From contig FR882146.1 of NCBI GenBank assembly GCA_000435635.1, forward strand, positions 1 through 16,331: a stretch of 16,331 nt of DNA. Direction: 5' to 3'. The DNA is from Prevotella sp. CAG:1320 (GTDB taxonomy: Bacteria; Bacteroidota; Bacteroidia; Bacteroidales; Bacteroidaceae). Positions 7,113-16,331 of the stretch are shown piece by piece (position 1 is the first letter of the stretch; every line of letters starts with the position of its first letter). The position numbers and the translations under genes are program-made. The notes below the pieces were generated by a model, which searched no databases, was not told the DNA's origin, and saw nothing but the letters and a program-made list of their open reading frames with translations.

Positions 7113-7193
7113 CTGTATTATGGGTTGGACCTCTTCGGGGCGAGGTACATGCGGTTAAGGGTCGGCGGTTTCATTCAGCTCCTCTTGCTTGCC

Positions 7194-7215
7194 GAGACGC
7201 GGCACGTCGCGTCTC
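7194..7215. repeat. Short REP-like hairpin
   Basis: An 8-bp stem, gagacgcg (7194-7201) with cgcgtctc (7208-7215), has a six-base loop. Its gagacgc/gcgtctc core is shared with the centre of the 66-bp palindrome at 7047-7112, so the two may belong to one intergenic repeat family. Confidence 0.55.
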
Positions 7216-7254
7216 TACCGCTTGGCGATGACAGTCCGCGCGCACAAGCTGAGA

Positions 7255-7302
7255 CCGCCCTCTCCCCCGCGGCTGGCTATCAGCGGGCGGGAAAGAGGGC
7301 GG
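7255..7302 (-). terminator. GC-rich stem downstream of the starch operon
   Basis: A 9-bp outer stem, ccgccctct (7255-7263) with agagggcgg (7294-7302), encloses an inner cccgc/gcggg stem (7266-7270 and 7283-7287). It begins 29 bp beyond the stop of the last operon gene. There is no run of T on the minus strand, so it is either a transcript-stabilising fold or a weak stop rather than a standard intrinsic terminator. Confidence 0.35.
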
Positions 7303-7330
7303 GAATGTCGGGGAGCCCACTGGCTACGGA

Positions 7331-9211
7331 CTAGAAGGAGAGCACCAACGTCTCGCGGGGCTGGAGGGCGACATCCTTGTCCAAGGCCACTTTCCGGCCG
7401 GTCAGGATGTCGGTGGCCTCGGTGGCCTGGCCTATGATCTCGGCGTAGCGCTTCACCTCCATCTGGGCGGGCTCACTGGTGCCGTTGACGACGGTGAGCA
7501 CGTTCTGCCCCTTGGCCTGGCGGGCGATGACATAGACACCCTTGCGGGGCGTGAACTGCACCTGCTTGCCGTGGATGATGGCCTCGTTGCCCTGCCGCCA
7601 GTGCAGCAGCCGGCTGAGCCAGTTGAACATGGCGTTCTGCGCCCGCGTGCGTCCCTCGGCGGTGAAGCAGTTGGCCTTGTCGCCCGGGAAGCCTCCGGGG
7701 AAGTCCTTGCGCACGTTGCCGTCGGTCACCTCCTTGGTGCCGTTCATCAATATCTCGGTGCCGTAGTAGAGCTGCGGCGTGCGGTTGATGGTGAGCAGGA
7801 GAGCCAATGCCTGCTTCAGGGCCAGGGTGTCCGTTCCGTTCCTCAGGAAGCGGTCGGTGTCATGGTTCTCGATGAAAGCCAACACGCTGCTGGGGTTGGC
7901 GTAGAGATAGTCATAGCACAGCGTGTTGTACACGCGGTTCATGCCCTGCCACCAGTCGTCGGTCTCCTCGCGGGCGGCCATGTTCACGCGGTCGTAGAAG
8001 GCGAAGTCCATCACCGTCTTCAGGTAGCTGTTGATGGAGGAGAGCTTGCTGTCCTTCTGCCAGGCTGCGGTGTAGGCGGGCTCGGTCACCCACGTCTCGC
8101 CCACGGTGTTGAAGTTGGGATACTCCCTTTCCAGGGTCTTCATCCACAGGGCCATGGCCTCGCGGTCGGCATAGGGATAGGTGTCCATGCGTATGCCGTC
8201 GATGCCCACGGTCTCTATCCACCAGACGCTGTTCTGTATCAGGTACTTGATGACGTGGGGGTTGCGCTGGTTCAGGTCGGGCATGGAGGGCACGAACCAT
8301 CCGTCCACGGTCTCTCGCTTGTCCACCTCGGAGGCGTAAGGGTCCAGCACGGGGGTCAGCTTATAGGAAGTCTGCAGATACTTGGCCTTGTCCTCCTCCT
8401 TGCCGGAAAGCCACTCGGGCACGTTCAGCCAGTCGCGGGAGGGCAGGTCTTTCACCCAGGGGTGCTCGAAGCCGCAGTGGTTGAAGATCATGTCCATCAC
8501 CACCTTCAGTCCCTTGGCGTGCGCGTCGGCTATCAGCTCGCGGTAGTCCTCGTTGGTGCCGAAGCGCGGGTCCACGCGGTAATAGTTGGTCGTGGCATAG
8601 CCGTGGTAGGTGCTGGAGCCGTCCTTGCCGTCAGGCGAGTTGTTCTCCAGCACGGGCGTGAGCCAGAGGGCCGTCACGCCCAACTGGGTGAAGTAGTCCA
8701 GATGGTCCCTGATGCCCTGCAAGTCACCGCCGTGGCGCAGGCTGGGCTTCGAGCGGTCTTCCACGTAGGGGTTCATGCCCTTCACTTGCGCCTTGTGGTC
8801 CTTGCCCTGGGCGAAGCGGTCGGGCATCAACATGTAGAGCACGTCGGCGTTGGAGAAACCCTTGCGCTCCTCTCCCGCCATGGCACGGGCCTTGAGCCGG
8901 TAGCTCACTTCCTTCTTGCTCTTGCCCATCGTGAAGCGCAGCTTCATCTCACCAGGCTGCGCGCCCGACAAGTCCAGGTAGACCAGGAGATAGTTGGGCG
9001 AGTCGAGCCTCACCAGGGAGTCCACCCGCACGCCGGGATAATCGGTGGAGACTTGCGCCTCGCGTATGCCCTCGCCATAGACCATCAGCTGCAGCGAGGG
9101 GTCTTTCATGCCCACGTACCAGTCGGTGGGCTCCACGCGGTCTATCTTCACCGCGGCGTTCATGCCCAGGGCTGTCATGATAAAACTGAGTGATAAGAGG
9201 AACTTTCTCAT
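7331..9211 (-). CDS. susA: SusA-like periplasmic neopullulanase / alpha-amylase (GH13)
   Basis: It hydrolyses alpha-1,4 links in maltodextrins and possibly pullulan. The 626-residue protein is close in length to Bacteroides SusA. It starts with a signal peptide (about 1-19, LSFIMTALGMNA) without lipobox, so a periplasmic enzyme is expected. An N-terminal cyclomaltodextrinase-type beta domain (about 22-110) precedes the GH13 barrel and a C-terminal beta domain (about 545-626). GH13 motifs are complete: DMIFNH (240-245), GIRMDTYPY with nucleophile D343, GETW with acid/base E372, and ENHD with D451. MPDLN (310-314) is the extra conserved region of the neopullulanase/cyclomaltodextrinase group. 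It is last in the operon, 28 bp after the pullulanase gene. The exact substrate choice between starch, pullulan and cyclodextrin is not decided by sequence. Confidence 0.93.
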   Translation of the reverse strand: MRKFLLSLSFIMTALGMNAAVKIDRVEPTDWYVGMKDPSLQLMVYGEGIREAQVSTDYPGVRVDSLVRLDSPNYLLVYLDLSGAQPGEMKLRFTMGKSKKEVSYRLKARAMAGEERKGFSNADVLYMLMPDRFAQGKDHKAQVKGMNPYVEDRSKPSLRHGGDLQGIRDHLDYFTQLGVTALWLTPVLENNSPDGKDGSSTYHGYATTNYYRVDPRFGTNEDYRELIADAHAKGLKVVMDMIFNHCGFEHPWVKDLPSRDWLNVPEWLSGKEEDKAKYLQTSYKLTPVLDPYASEVDKRETVDGWFVPSMPDLNQRNPHVIKYLIQNSVWWIETVGIDGIRMDTYPYADREAMALWMKTLEREYPNFNTVGETWVTEPAYTAAWQKDSKLSSINSYLKTVMDFAFYDRVNMAAREETDDWWQGMNRVYNTLCYDYLYANPSSVLAFIENHDTDRFLRNGTDTLALKQALALLLTINRTPQLYYGTEILMNGTKEVTDGNVRKDFPGGFPGDKANCFTAEGRTRAQNAMFNWLSRLLHWRQGNEAIIHGKQVQFTPRKGVYVIARQAKGQNVLTVVNGTSEPAQMEVKRYAEIIGQATEATDILTGRKVALDKDVALQPRETLVLSF

Positions 9212-9239
9212 GCCTTATATATTATAATATGTATAACCA

Positions 9240-11150
9240 TTAATTGTGCAAGATGAGCGCGCTCTGCGGGCTGACGGTCACCTCCCCGCCATGGCATTCG
9301 CCCAAGCCCCGCTCGTTGATGAGCCCGTCGCGCGCCACGACGGTGTAAGTGTCCTCGGGCAGCGTCACCTTCATGGGCTCTGCGTTGGCGTTGAGGATAA
9401 CGTAGATGTCCTGCCAGCTGTCGCCGCCCGCGTGGCCGCTGAGGCGGAAGCCCACCAGGCATTCCTGCGTGGGCAGGAAGGAGAGATGCTGGCGCACTTT
9501 CTCCGCGCTGCCCAAGCGGAAGGCGGGATGCTGGCGGCGCAAGGCGATAAGGTCGCGATAGTAAGTGAACACCTCGGGATGGCGACGCATGTTCTGCCAG
9601 GGCAGCACGTTGACGCTGTCGGGAGAGTTAAAGCTGTTGTGCACGCCTTTCTTGTCACGCAACATCTCCTCGCCGCTCAACATGAAAGGCACGCCCTGGG
9701 AAAGGAACACCGCCGTCTGCGCCAGCTGGTCCAGGCGGATGAGTTCCTCGTCGGAAATGCCGGGCATGGACGTGCGCAAGCGGTCCACCAGGCACATGTC
9801 GTCGTGGCAGCTCACGTAGCTGATTTGCTGCGTAGGCTCGGCGCAGAAGGGCTTCTTGTCGTAGTTCACGCGGGTCATGTCCACCTGGGGATGGGCGATG
9901 CCGCCCACGATGCCGAACTTCAAGCTCTCCTCCTCGCCGGGGATGCCGGCCAGGAAAGCTCCCTTGTGGTCGTCGGAGAAAGGTCCCCGCAAGGCATCCC
10001 TCATGTCATCGCTAAACACGGCGATGCCCGGCATCTGGTAAGCGTTGGCCTTCATGGCCAGCTTCTCCTGCGGGTAGGCGCACGTCGAGGCGCTCCATCC
10101 CTCGCCATAGATGAAGATGGAGGGGTCTATCTTTTGCATCTCTTGCTGGATGAGGTTCATGGTCTCTATGTCATGCACGCCCATCAAGTCCACGCGGAAG
10201 CCGTCAATATGGTACTCTTCCACCCAGTAACGCATGCTCTCCAGCATGAACTGCCGCATGAGCGGCTTCTCGGAAGCCGTCTCGTTGCCGCAGCCAGAAC
10301 CGTTGCTTGGGGTTCCATCGGCGTTATAGCGATAGTAATAGCCCGGATAGGTCTTCTGGAAATTGCTGTTCTCCAGGTCGAAAGTGTGATTGTAAACCAC
10401 GTCCAGTATTACCCGTATGCCCGCCTTGTGCAGGGCTTGCACCATTTGCTTGAACTCCTTGACGCGGGCGGCGGGCACATAGGGATTTGTGGAATAGCTG
10501 CCATCAGGCACGTTGTAGTTCACGGGGTCATATCCCCAGTTGTACTGCGGCGTGTCCAGGCGCGTCTCGTCTACCGAGGCGTAATCGAAGGAAGGCAAGA
10601 TATGCACGGCGTTCACGCCCAAGTCACAGAGATGCTTGATGGCCCAAGGCTCGGTGAGCGCCAGGAACTTGCCAGGATACTTGGCATCACGGCCCACGGA
10701 GAAGTCACGATGGTGCATCTCGTAGATGACCAAGTCCGCGGGCGAGGCCAAGGCGGGTCGCTTGTCGGCCTGCCATCCCTCGGGGTCTGTCTCGTCCATG
10801 TCTATCACCACGCCGCGCTGGCCATTCACGCCCACGGCCTTGGCGAAGACCCCGGGGCACTCTCCCTTGCCCATGTCAAAGGTATAGTAGGCTCCCTTCA
10901 AGTCACGTTTTACGGTGGCCGTCCATTGGTCTTCGCCCGTGCGCTTCATCTTCACCGTCTTGTAGGGCTTGGCGGCATCGCCATCCTCGTAGAGTCTCAC
11001 CACCACCTCGCGGGCGGAGGAGGGAGCGTTGAGCTTGAACGTGGTCTGCCGTTGGGAATAATCCACCTCACGGAACACGTCTTGCGCCTGGGCCGAAGCA
11101 GCCATCATCATCGCAGCCATGGCTAAAAAGCATTGTTTCCTGATATCCAT
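9240..11150 (-). CDS. pulA: Periplasmic type I pullulanase (GH13_14-like)
   Basis: It cuts alpha-1,6 branch points in maltodextrins, making linear chains for the neighbouring enzymes. The 636-residue protein has a signal peptide cut near AQA (20-22) and no lipobox, so it is expected to be periplasmic and soluble. A CBM48-like domain occupies about 28-120. YNWGYDP (203-209) is the signature of type I pullulanases. Catalytic motifs are DVVYNH (250-255), GFRVDLMG with nucleophile D321, YGEGW with acid/base E350, and CHDD with D450. The residue after the third catalytic Asp is D451, where most GH13 enzymes have Asn. It is shorter than multi-domain secreted pullulanases and matches the compact type I form. 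The gap to the upstream GH97 gene is 33 bp. Confidence 0.92.
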   Translation of the reverse strand: MDIRKQCFLAMAAMMMAASAQAQDVFREVDYSQRQTTFKLNAPSSAREVVVRLYEDGDAAKPYKTVKMKRTGEDQWTATVKRDLKGAYYTFDMGKGECPGVFAKAVGVNGQRGVVIDMDETDPEGWQADKRPALASPADLVIYEMHHRDFSVGRDAKYPGKFLALTEPWAIKHLCDLGVNAVHILPSFDYASVDETRLDTPQYNWGYDPVNYNVPDGSYSTNPYVPAARVKEFKQMVQALHKAGIRVILDVVYNHTFDLENSNFQKTYPGYYYRYNADGTPSNGSGCGNETASEKPLMRQFMLESMRYWVEEYHIDGFRVDLMGVHDIETMNLIQQEMQKIDPSIFIYGEGWSASTCAYPQEKLAMKANAYQMPGIAVFSDDMRDALRGPFSDDHKGAFLAGIPGEEESLKFGIVGGIAHPQVDMTRVNYDKKPFCAEPTQQISYVSCHDDMCLVDRLRTSMPGISDEELIRLDQLAQTAVFLSQGVPFMLSGEEMLRDKKGVHNSFNSPDSVNVLPWQNMRRHPEVFTYYRDLIALRRQHPAFRLGSAEKVRQHLSFLPTQECLVGFRLSGHAGGDSWQDIYVILNANAEPMKVTLPEDTYTVVARDGLINERGLGECHGGEVTVSPQSALILHN

Positions 11151-11183
11151 ATACCTAATATATATAAATATGGCACTTCGAGC

Positions 11184-13331
<2,148 letters not shown>

Positions 13332-13350
13332 TTATCGGTTTTCTGTATGT

Positions 13351-16029
13351 TCAAATTCTTCCGTCCAGGCGTATCAACTCGGTCAGGCTGTCAATGAAAC
13401 GCTTGTCCGCGGCTAGGTCTTCCAGATTGAGGTGCATGCGGTATCGCCAGTAATGCTTGGGATTGGAGGGTATGTTGATACGCTCGGCATTGGCATCGGG
13501 CAGGCGCAACTTCTCGTCCATGGCCAGCCAGTCTTGTAAACTGATAACGCAAAGCATGGAGCCAGAGAGCAAATGGCGGGAGATGATGTCACGGGCCAAC
13601 CATCCCGGCAATGGATGAGGTGCGCTGCCACCTCTGTAGAGCATGGAATTGAAGTAGTCTTGCGTGCGCTCATAATCCTCGTCCCACCATTGGCGGAGCG
13701 TAGGCATATCGTGCGAGGAGATGGTGCATACCGAGCGATAGGGGTTCTTGCTCAAGTAACCAAACCTCACGTTGGGGTCTTTGGGCATGCTCTGTATCTC
13801 CAGGCTGAGTATCTTGAGGTCTTCCAACACCCATGGGACACAGTCAGGCACCATGCCCAGGTCTTCCGCACATACCAACATGCGGGTGGCCTGCACCAGC
13901 CGAGGCAGCTTGCGCATGGCTTCCCGATACCAGAACTGGTTATGGCGGCGATAGAAATAATCATTGTAAAGGCGGTTGAAGGCCTCTTTGTCGCAGTCGT
14001 ACAGGCTCTCGTAGATGAAATCGTATTGCGCGGAGATGCGCGGATGGAAAAGGTTGGGGTCTTTCCGGTCGCGCAGGAAGAGCACGTCACTGATAAGGGC
14101 GTAGAGCCCGTCACGCAACCATAGTTCTTCTTGCTTGTCGGCATGGGCGAACAAGCTCTCCACCTTTCGTTGGGTGTTCACTTCCTCGCGCAGCCGATAC
14201 CGTTCTCCGTCTATGGGCTCCAGGAAGCGTTCTTTCACTTCTTGCGCCCTCTCCGAGAACACGCGTTGCAATACCCAGTCAGTAATGAAAGGCGTGGTGA
14301 AACGTTCCTCCTGGAAGTTGAGCCCATACTGGGCTATCTCCTGGCGAGACATGCCCAGCGCGGGAGAGAATTGTCCCAGCAGGCCATGCACGCTGTCGAT
14401 AGGTATTTCCCAGATGCGGAAGAAGCCCAGCACGTGGTCTATGCGGTATGCGTCAAAGAACTGTTGCATGTGTTGGAAACGTTTTGTCCACCAAGCGCAA
14501 TCGTCCTTGAGCATCTCCTCCCAGTTATAGGTGGGAAGCCCCCAGTTCTGTCCGTTGACGGAGAAAGAGTCGGGCGGTGCGCCTGCCTGTCCGTTGAGGT
14601 TGAAATATTTTGGCTCCATCCATACGTCACAACCATGTCTGTTGACCCCGATGGGTATGTCTCCCTTCAGGATGACACCCTTCTCCTGGGCGTGCGCATG
14701 GGCATCGCGTAGCTGCTGGAAGAGCACGAACTGCGTATAGTAATAGAAAGCCGCCTCCTTGTAGAGAGCCGTGCGACTGTTGCTAAGCTGTTCCCGTTCG
14801 GCTTCGTCCCATACGTTGTGGTCGAGCCAGGTGGTGAAATCGGCCGTGCCATATTTTTCCCTGAGCGTACAGTAACGGGCATAAGGCACCAGCCAACGCT
14901 GGTTCTCGTCAAAGAAATGTTTATACTCGGCGGTGCGCATGGCCTTTGCCCCCTCCTGGGCGAAAAGCAGGCGCATGTAAGCTGTCTTGGTGTCGTTCAC
15001 CCGCTCATAGTCTATCTGGGGCAGGGCGTTGAGCTCTTGGCGCAACGCTTCCATTTCCTCCCGCTTGGCCGCGTCTTTCAAGGCGGGCAGGGCATTGAGA
15101 TCCACGAACTGCGGATGAAGGGCGAAAATGCTAATGGCACTATAGGGATAGGAGTCTGTCCATGTATGGGTGGTGGTGGTATCGTTGACGGGGAGCACTT
15201 GCAAGACTTTCTGCCCCGTCATGGCCACGAGGTCTATCATCTGGCGCAAGTCCCCGAAATCGCCCACGCCAAAGCTCCGCTTGCTGCGCAGGGAGAATAC
15301 GGGCACCAAGGTACCGGCCAGCTTGCGGTCCCATTTATTGAACCGGGCCTCTCCCAATTGATAGACGTAGGTCTCCCCTACCCGCATGTCGGGCACTTGG
15401 ATGACCCTGTTGTAGCCCACTTCCCACTCGGGCGTATAGTCCACCTGGCTGTCACGGATGACAAACTTGAACTCCATGGGCTGGTCCTTGAAGTCGTCGG
15501 CGTTGAAGTCTATGGCCCACTCGTTGTATTGATGCTGGGTCATGTCCTTTGCCTCCAGGGCTTTCCAGTTGCCCAGCTTGTCTCCCGCACCCAATATGGC
15601 CAACCACTCTCCCTCTTTCAACTGGGGGGCACGCACTTTGAGCCTCAGCGTGCGGGCGTAGTGAGTGGCGGGCAGTGGCTTGGGATGTTGCCTGTTGACG
15701 CAGTCTGTGAAAGCCGATGTATAGAGGTAAGCGTCGGCGGGCGTGTCCACCCACTGGTCATAAGCCACATAGTGGTTGGCTTTCTGGGCACTGACATCTA
15801 TGGCGTGGAGCAAGGTCTGCCACTCCTCACGATAGCGTTGGGCACCTCTCGTCACGCTGTAGTAATACTTCAACTGGCTGGGAGCCTGGGGTATGTCCAC
15901 GTTGGCATTCCATTGGGAGCCGTCGGCAGAGGTCATCTGGTGTCGTTCCACATGGTCTCCGTCAAGGATATTGACCACCAAGGCCTCGCCAAAGATGGTT
16001 CCGTAATTTATATTGAAACTGAATTTCAT
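13351..16029 (-). CDS. malQ: DPE2-like 4-alpha-glucanotransferase (two CBM20 domains plus GH77)
   Basis: It moves glucan units between maltodextrins and releases glucose in the cytoplasm; there is no signal peptide. Two starch-binding CBM20 domains come first, about 1-100 and 122-225. The GH77 barrel starts near 240 (GTLVPVFSLRSKRSFGVGDF). Typical motifs are GDIPIGVNRHGCDVW (456-470) and GAPPDSFSVNGQNWG (483-497). Catalytic residues are nucleophile D531 in RIDHVLGFFRIW, acid/base E722 in AEDLG, and D774 in SSHDMPTLRQWW. The 191-residue distance from D531 to E722 compares with about 50 in Escherichia coli MalQ; the extra 140 or so residues are the insertion that marks the plant DPE2 type, which prefers maltose and branched glucan. 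At 892 residues it has the normal length for this type. It is 38 bp downstream of the transporter gene. Confidence 0.95.
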   Translation of the reverse strand: MKFSFNINYGTIFGEALVVNILDGDHVERHQMTSADGSQWNANVDIPQAPSQLKYYYSVTRGAQRYREEWQTLLHAIDVSAQKANHYVAYDQWVDTPADAYLYTSAFTDCVNRQHPKPLPATHYARTLRLKVRAPQLKEGEWLAILGAGDKLGNWKALEAKDMTQHQYNEWAIDFNADDFKDQPMEFKFVIRDSQVDYTPEWEVGYNRVIQVPDMRVGETYVYQLGEARFNKWDRKLAGTLVPVFSLRSKRSFGVGDFGDLRQMIDLVAMTGQKVLQVLPVNDTTTTHTWTDSYPYSAISIFALHPQFVDLNALPALKDAAKREEMEALRQELNALPQIDYERVNDTKTAYMRLLFAQEGAKAMRTAEYKHFFDENQRWLVPYARYCTLREKYGTADFTTWLDHNVWDEAEREQLSNSRTALYKEAAFYYYTQFVLFQQLRDAHAHAQEKGVILKGDIPIGVNRHGCDVWMEPKYFNLNGQAGAPPDSFSVNGQNWGLPTYNWEEMLKDDCAWWTKRFQHMQQFFDAYRIDHVLGFFRIWEIPIDSVHGLLGQFSPALGMSRQEIAQYGLNFQEERFTTPFITDWVLQRVFSERAQEVKERFLEPIDGERYRLREEVNTQRKVESLFAHADKQEELWLRDGLYALISDVLFLRDRKDPNLFHPRISAQYDFIYESLYDCDKEAFNRLYNDYFYRRHNQFWYREAMRKLPRLVQATRMLVCAEDLGMVPDCVPWVLEDLKILSLEIQSMPKDPNVRFGYLSKNPYRSVCTISSHDMPTLRQWWDEDYERTQDYFNSMLYRGGSAPHPLPGWLARDIISRHLLSGSMLCVISLQDWLAMDEKLRLPDANAERINIPSNPKHYWRYRMHLNLEDLAADKRFIDSLTELIRLDGRI

Positions 16030-16067
16030 AAGAAATAGATTTATAAGGTGAATATTCTAGCGATTGA

Positions 16068-16331
16068 TCATCCCTTGGTCTTGATACCAGCCACGGCCAC
16101 GGAGCCCATCACGAGCAACAGTCCGGCCACGATCATCATGCTGGTCTGATTGCTGCCCACCAGCGAGAGGATGGAACCTCCCAACAGGGCGGCAATGATT
16201 TGGGGCAGGCAGATGGTGCCATTGAACAAGCCCAGGTATGCGCCCATGTGGCCATAGCCCTGCAAGGCATTGGTCACGAAGGTGAAAGGCATGGCCAGCA
16301 TGGCAGCCCAGGCGCAACCTATCAGCAGGAA
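16068..16331 (-). CDS. MFS sugar transporter, C-terminal end (runs off the window)
   Basis: Only the last 87 codons are inside the window; the frame is open to the right edge, so the gene starts outside. Three hydrophobic stretches are visible and would be the last membrane helices: FLLIGCAWAAMLAMPFTFVT at the edge, then GAYLGLFNGTICLPQIIAAL, and finally MMIVAGLLLVMGSVAVAGI before a short KTKG tail. The loop-helix phrase GAYLGLFNGTICLPQI is typical of the MFS/GPH-type maltose and sucrose permeases often found beside GH97 and MalQ genes in Bacteroidetes. The likely role is import of glucose, maltose or short maltodextrins across the inner membrane for the cytoplasmic MalQ. Substrate is inferred from context only. 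It is the most upstream visible gene of the operon. Confidence 0.85.
   Translation of the reverse strand, partial: FLLIGCAWAAMLAMPFTFVTNALQGYGHMGAYLGLFNGTICLPQIIAALLGGSILSLVGSNQTSMMIVAGLLLVMGSVAVAGIKTKG

Noticed and set aside
6649..7158. 169-residue plus-strand frame from inside the phosphatase gene into the intergenic region
   Set aside because: It begins out of frame within a real gene and runs through a terminator and repeats; Arg/Pro/Gly-rich with no motif.
9246..11126. 626-residue plus-strand open frame opposite the pullulanase gene
   Set aside because: Composition rich in His, Val, Ala and Gln, no motif, and fully covered by the pullulanase with all catalytic residues on the other strand. 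The same applies to the plus-strand frames at 7571-9193, 11133-12644 and 14818-16038 and the minus-strand frame at 5909-6829.

Overview
This window looks like the chromosome of a fairly GC-rich member of the Bacteroidales (Bacteroides/Prevotella-type). The reasons are a SusB-type GH97 enzyme and a SusA-type GH13 enzyme, a TonB-dependent receptor with an N-terminal carboxypeptidase-like domain, a Bacteroidetes-style promoter (TTTG, 19 bases, TAnnTTTG) in front of the cca gene, and AT-rich leaders without Shine-Dalgarno sequences. I cannot fix the genus. By eye the metabolic genes are in the mid-to-high 50s % GC, while the insertion sequence at the left edge is clearly more AT-rich.

Layout. (1) 9-1048: an intact-looking IS982-family insertion sequence on the minus strand with perfect terminal repeats. 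(2) 1049-1291: an intergenic stretch holding a 115-bp repeat structure with 19-bp perfect inverted ends. (3) 1292-2740, minus: CCA-adding tRNA nucleotidyltransferase with an HD domain, read from a good promoter at 2760-2790. (4) 3018-6841, plus: a TonB-dependent receptor gene followed 24 bp later by a secreted purple-acid-phosphatase-like metallophosphatase. The receptor gene is broken by an imperfect 41-bp tandem duplication (3692-3773), which gives a stop at 3735-3737; removing one copy restores a 935-residue receptor. The pair suggests uptake linked to phosphate-ester hydrolysis. (5) 6842-7330: a 489-bp region between convergent genes, with a terminator, 41-bp imperfect repeats, a 66-bp near-perfect hairpin whose tips match the insertion sequence ends, and a second smaller hairpin. 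(6) 7331-16331, minus: an operon for maltodextrin breakdown.

The operon is transcribed right to left with gaps of 28-38 bp: an MFS sugar transporter (only its 3' end is inside the window), a cytoplasmic DPE2-like 4-alpha-glucanotransferase (two CBM20 domains plus split GH77), a periplasmic inverting GH97 alpha-glucosidase, a periplasmic type I pullulanase, and a periplasmic SusA-like neopullulanase/alpha-amylase. Together they can debranch and cut maltodextrins in the periplasm, release glucose and short maltodextrins, import these through the MFS carrier, and rearrange them in the cytoplasm. No SusC/SusD outer-membrane pair and no regulator is visible here; they may lie upstream of the right edge or elsewhere.

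I see no convincing wholly new system. The best second looks are the receptor-breaking duplication, the hairpin that shares its ends with the IS982 element, the mirrored left flank of that element, and the inverted/direct repeat structure next to cca.
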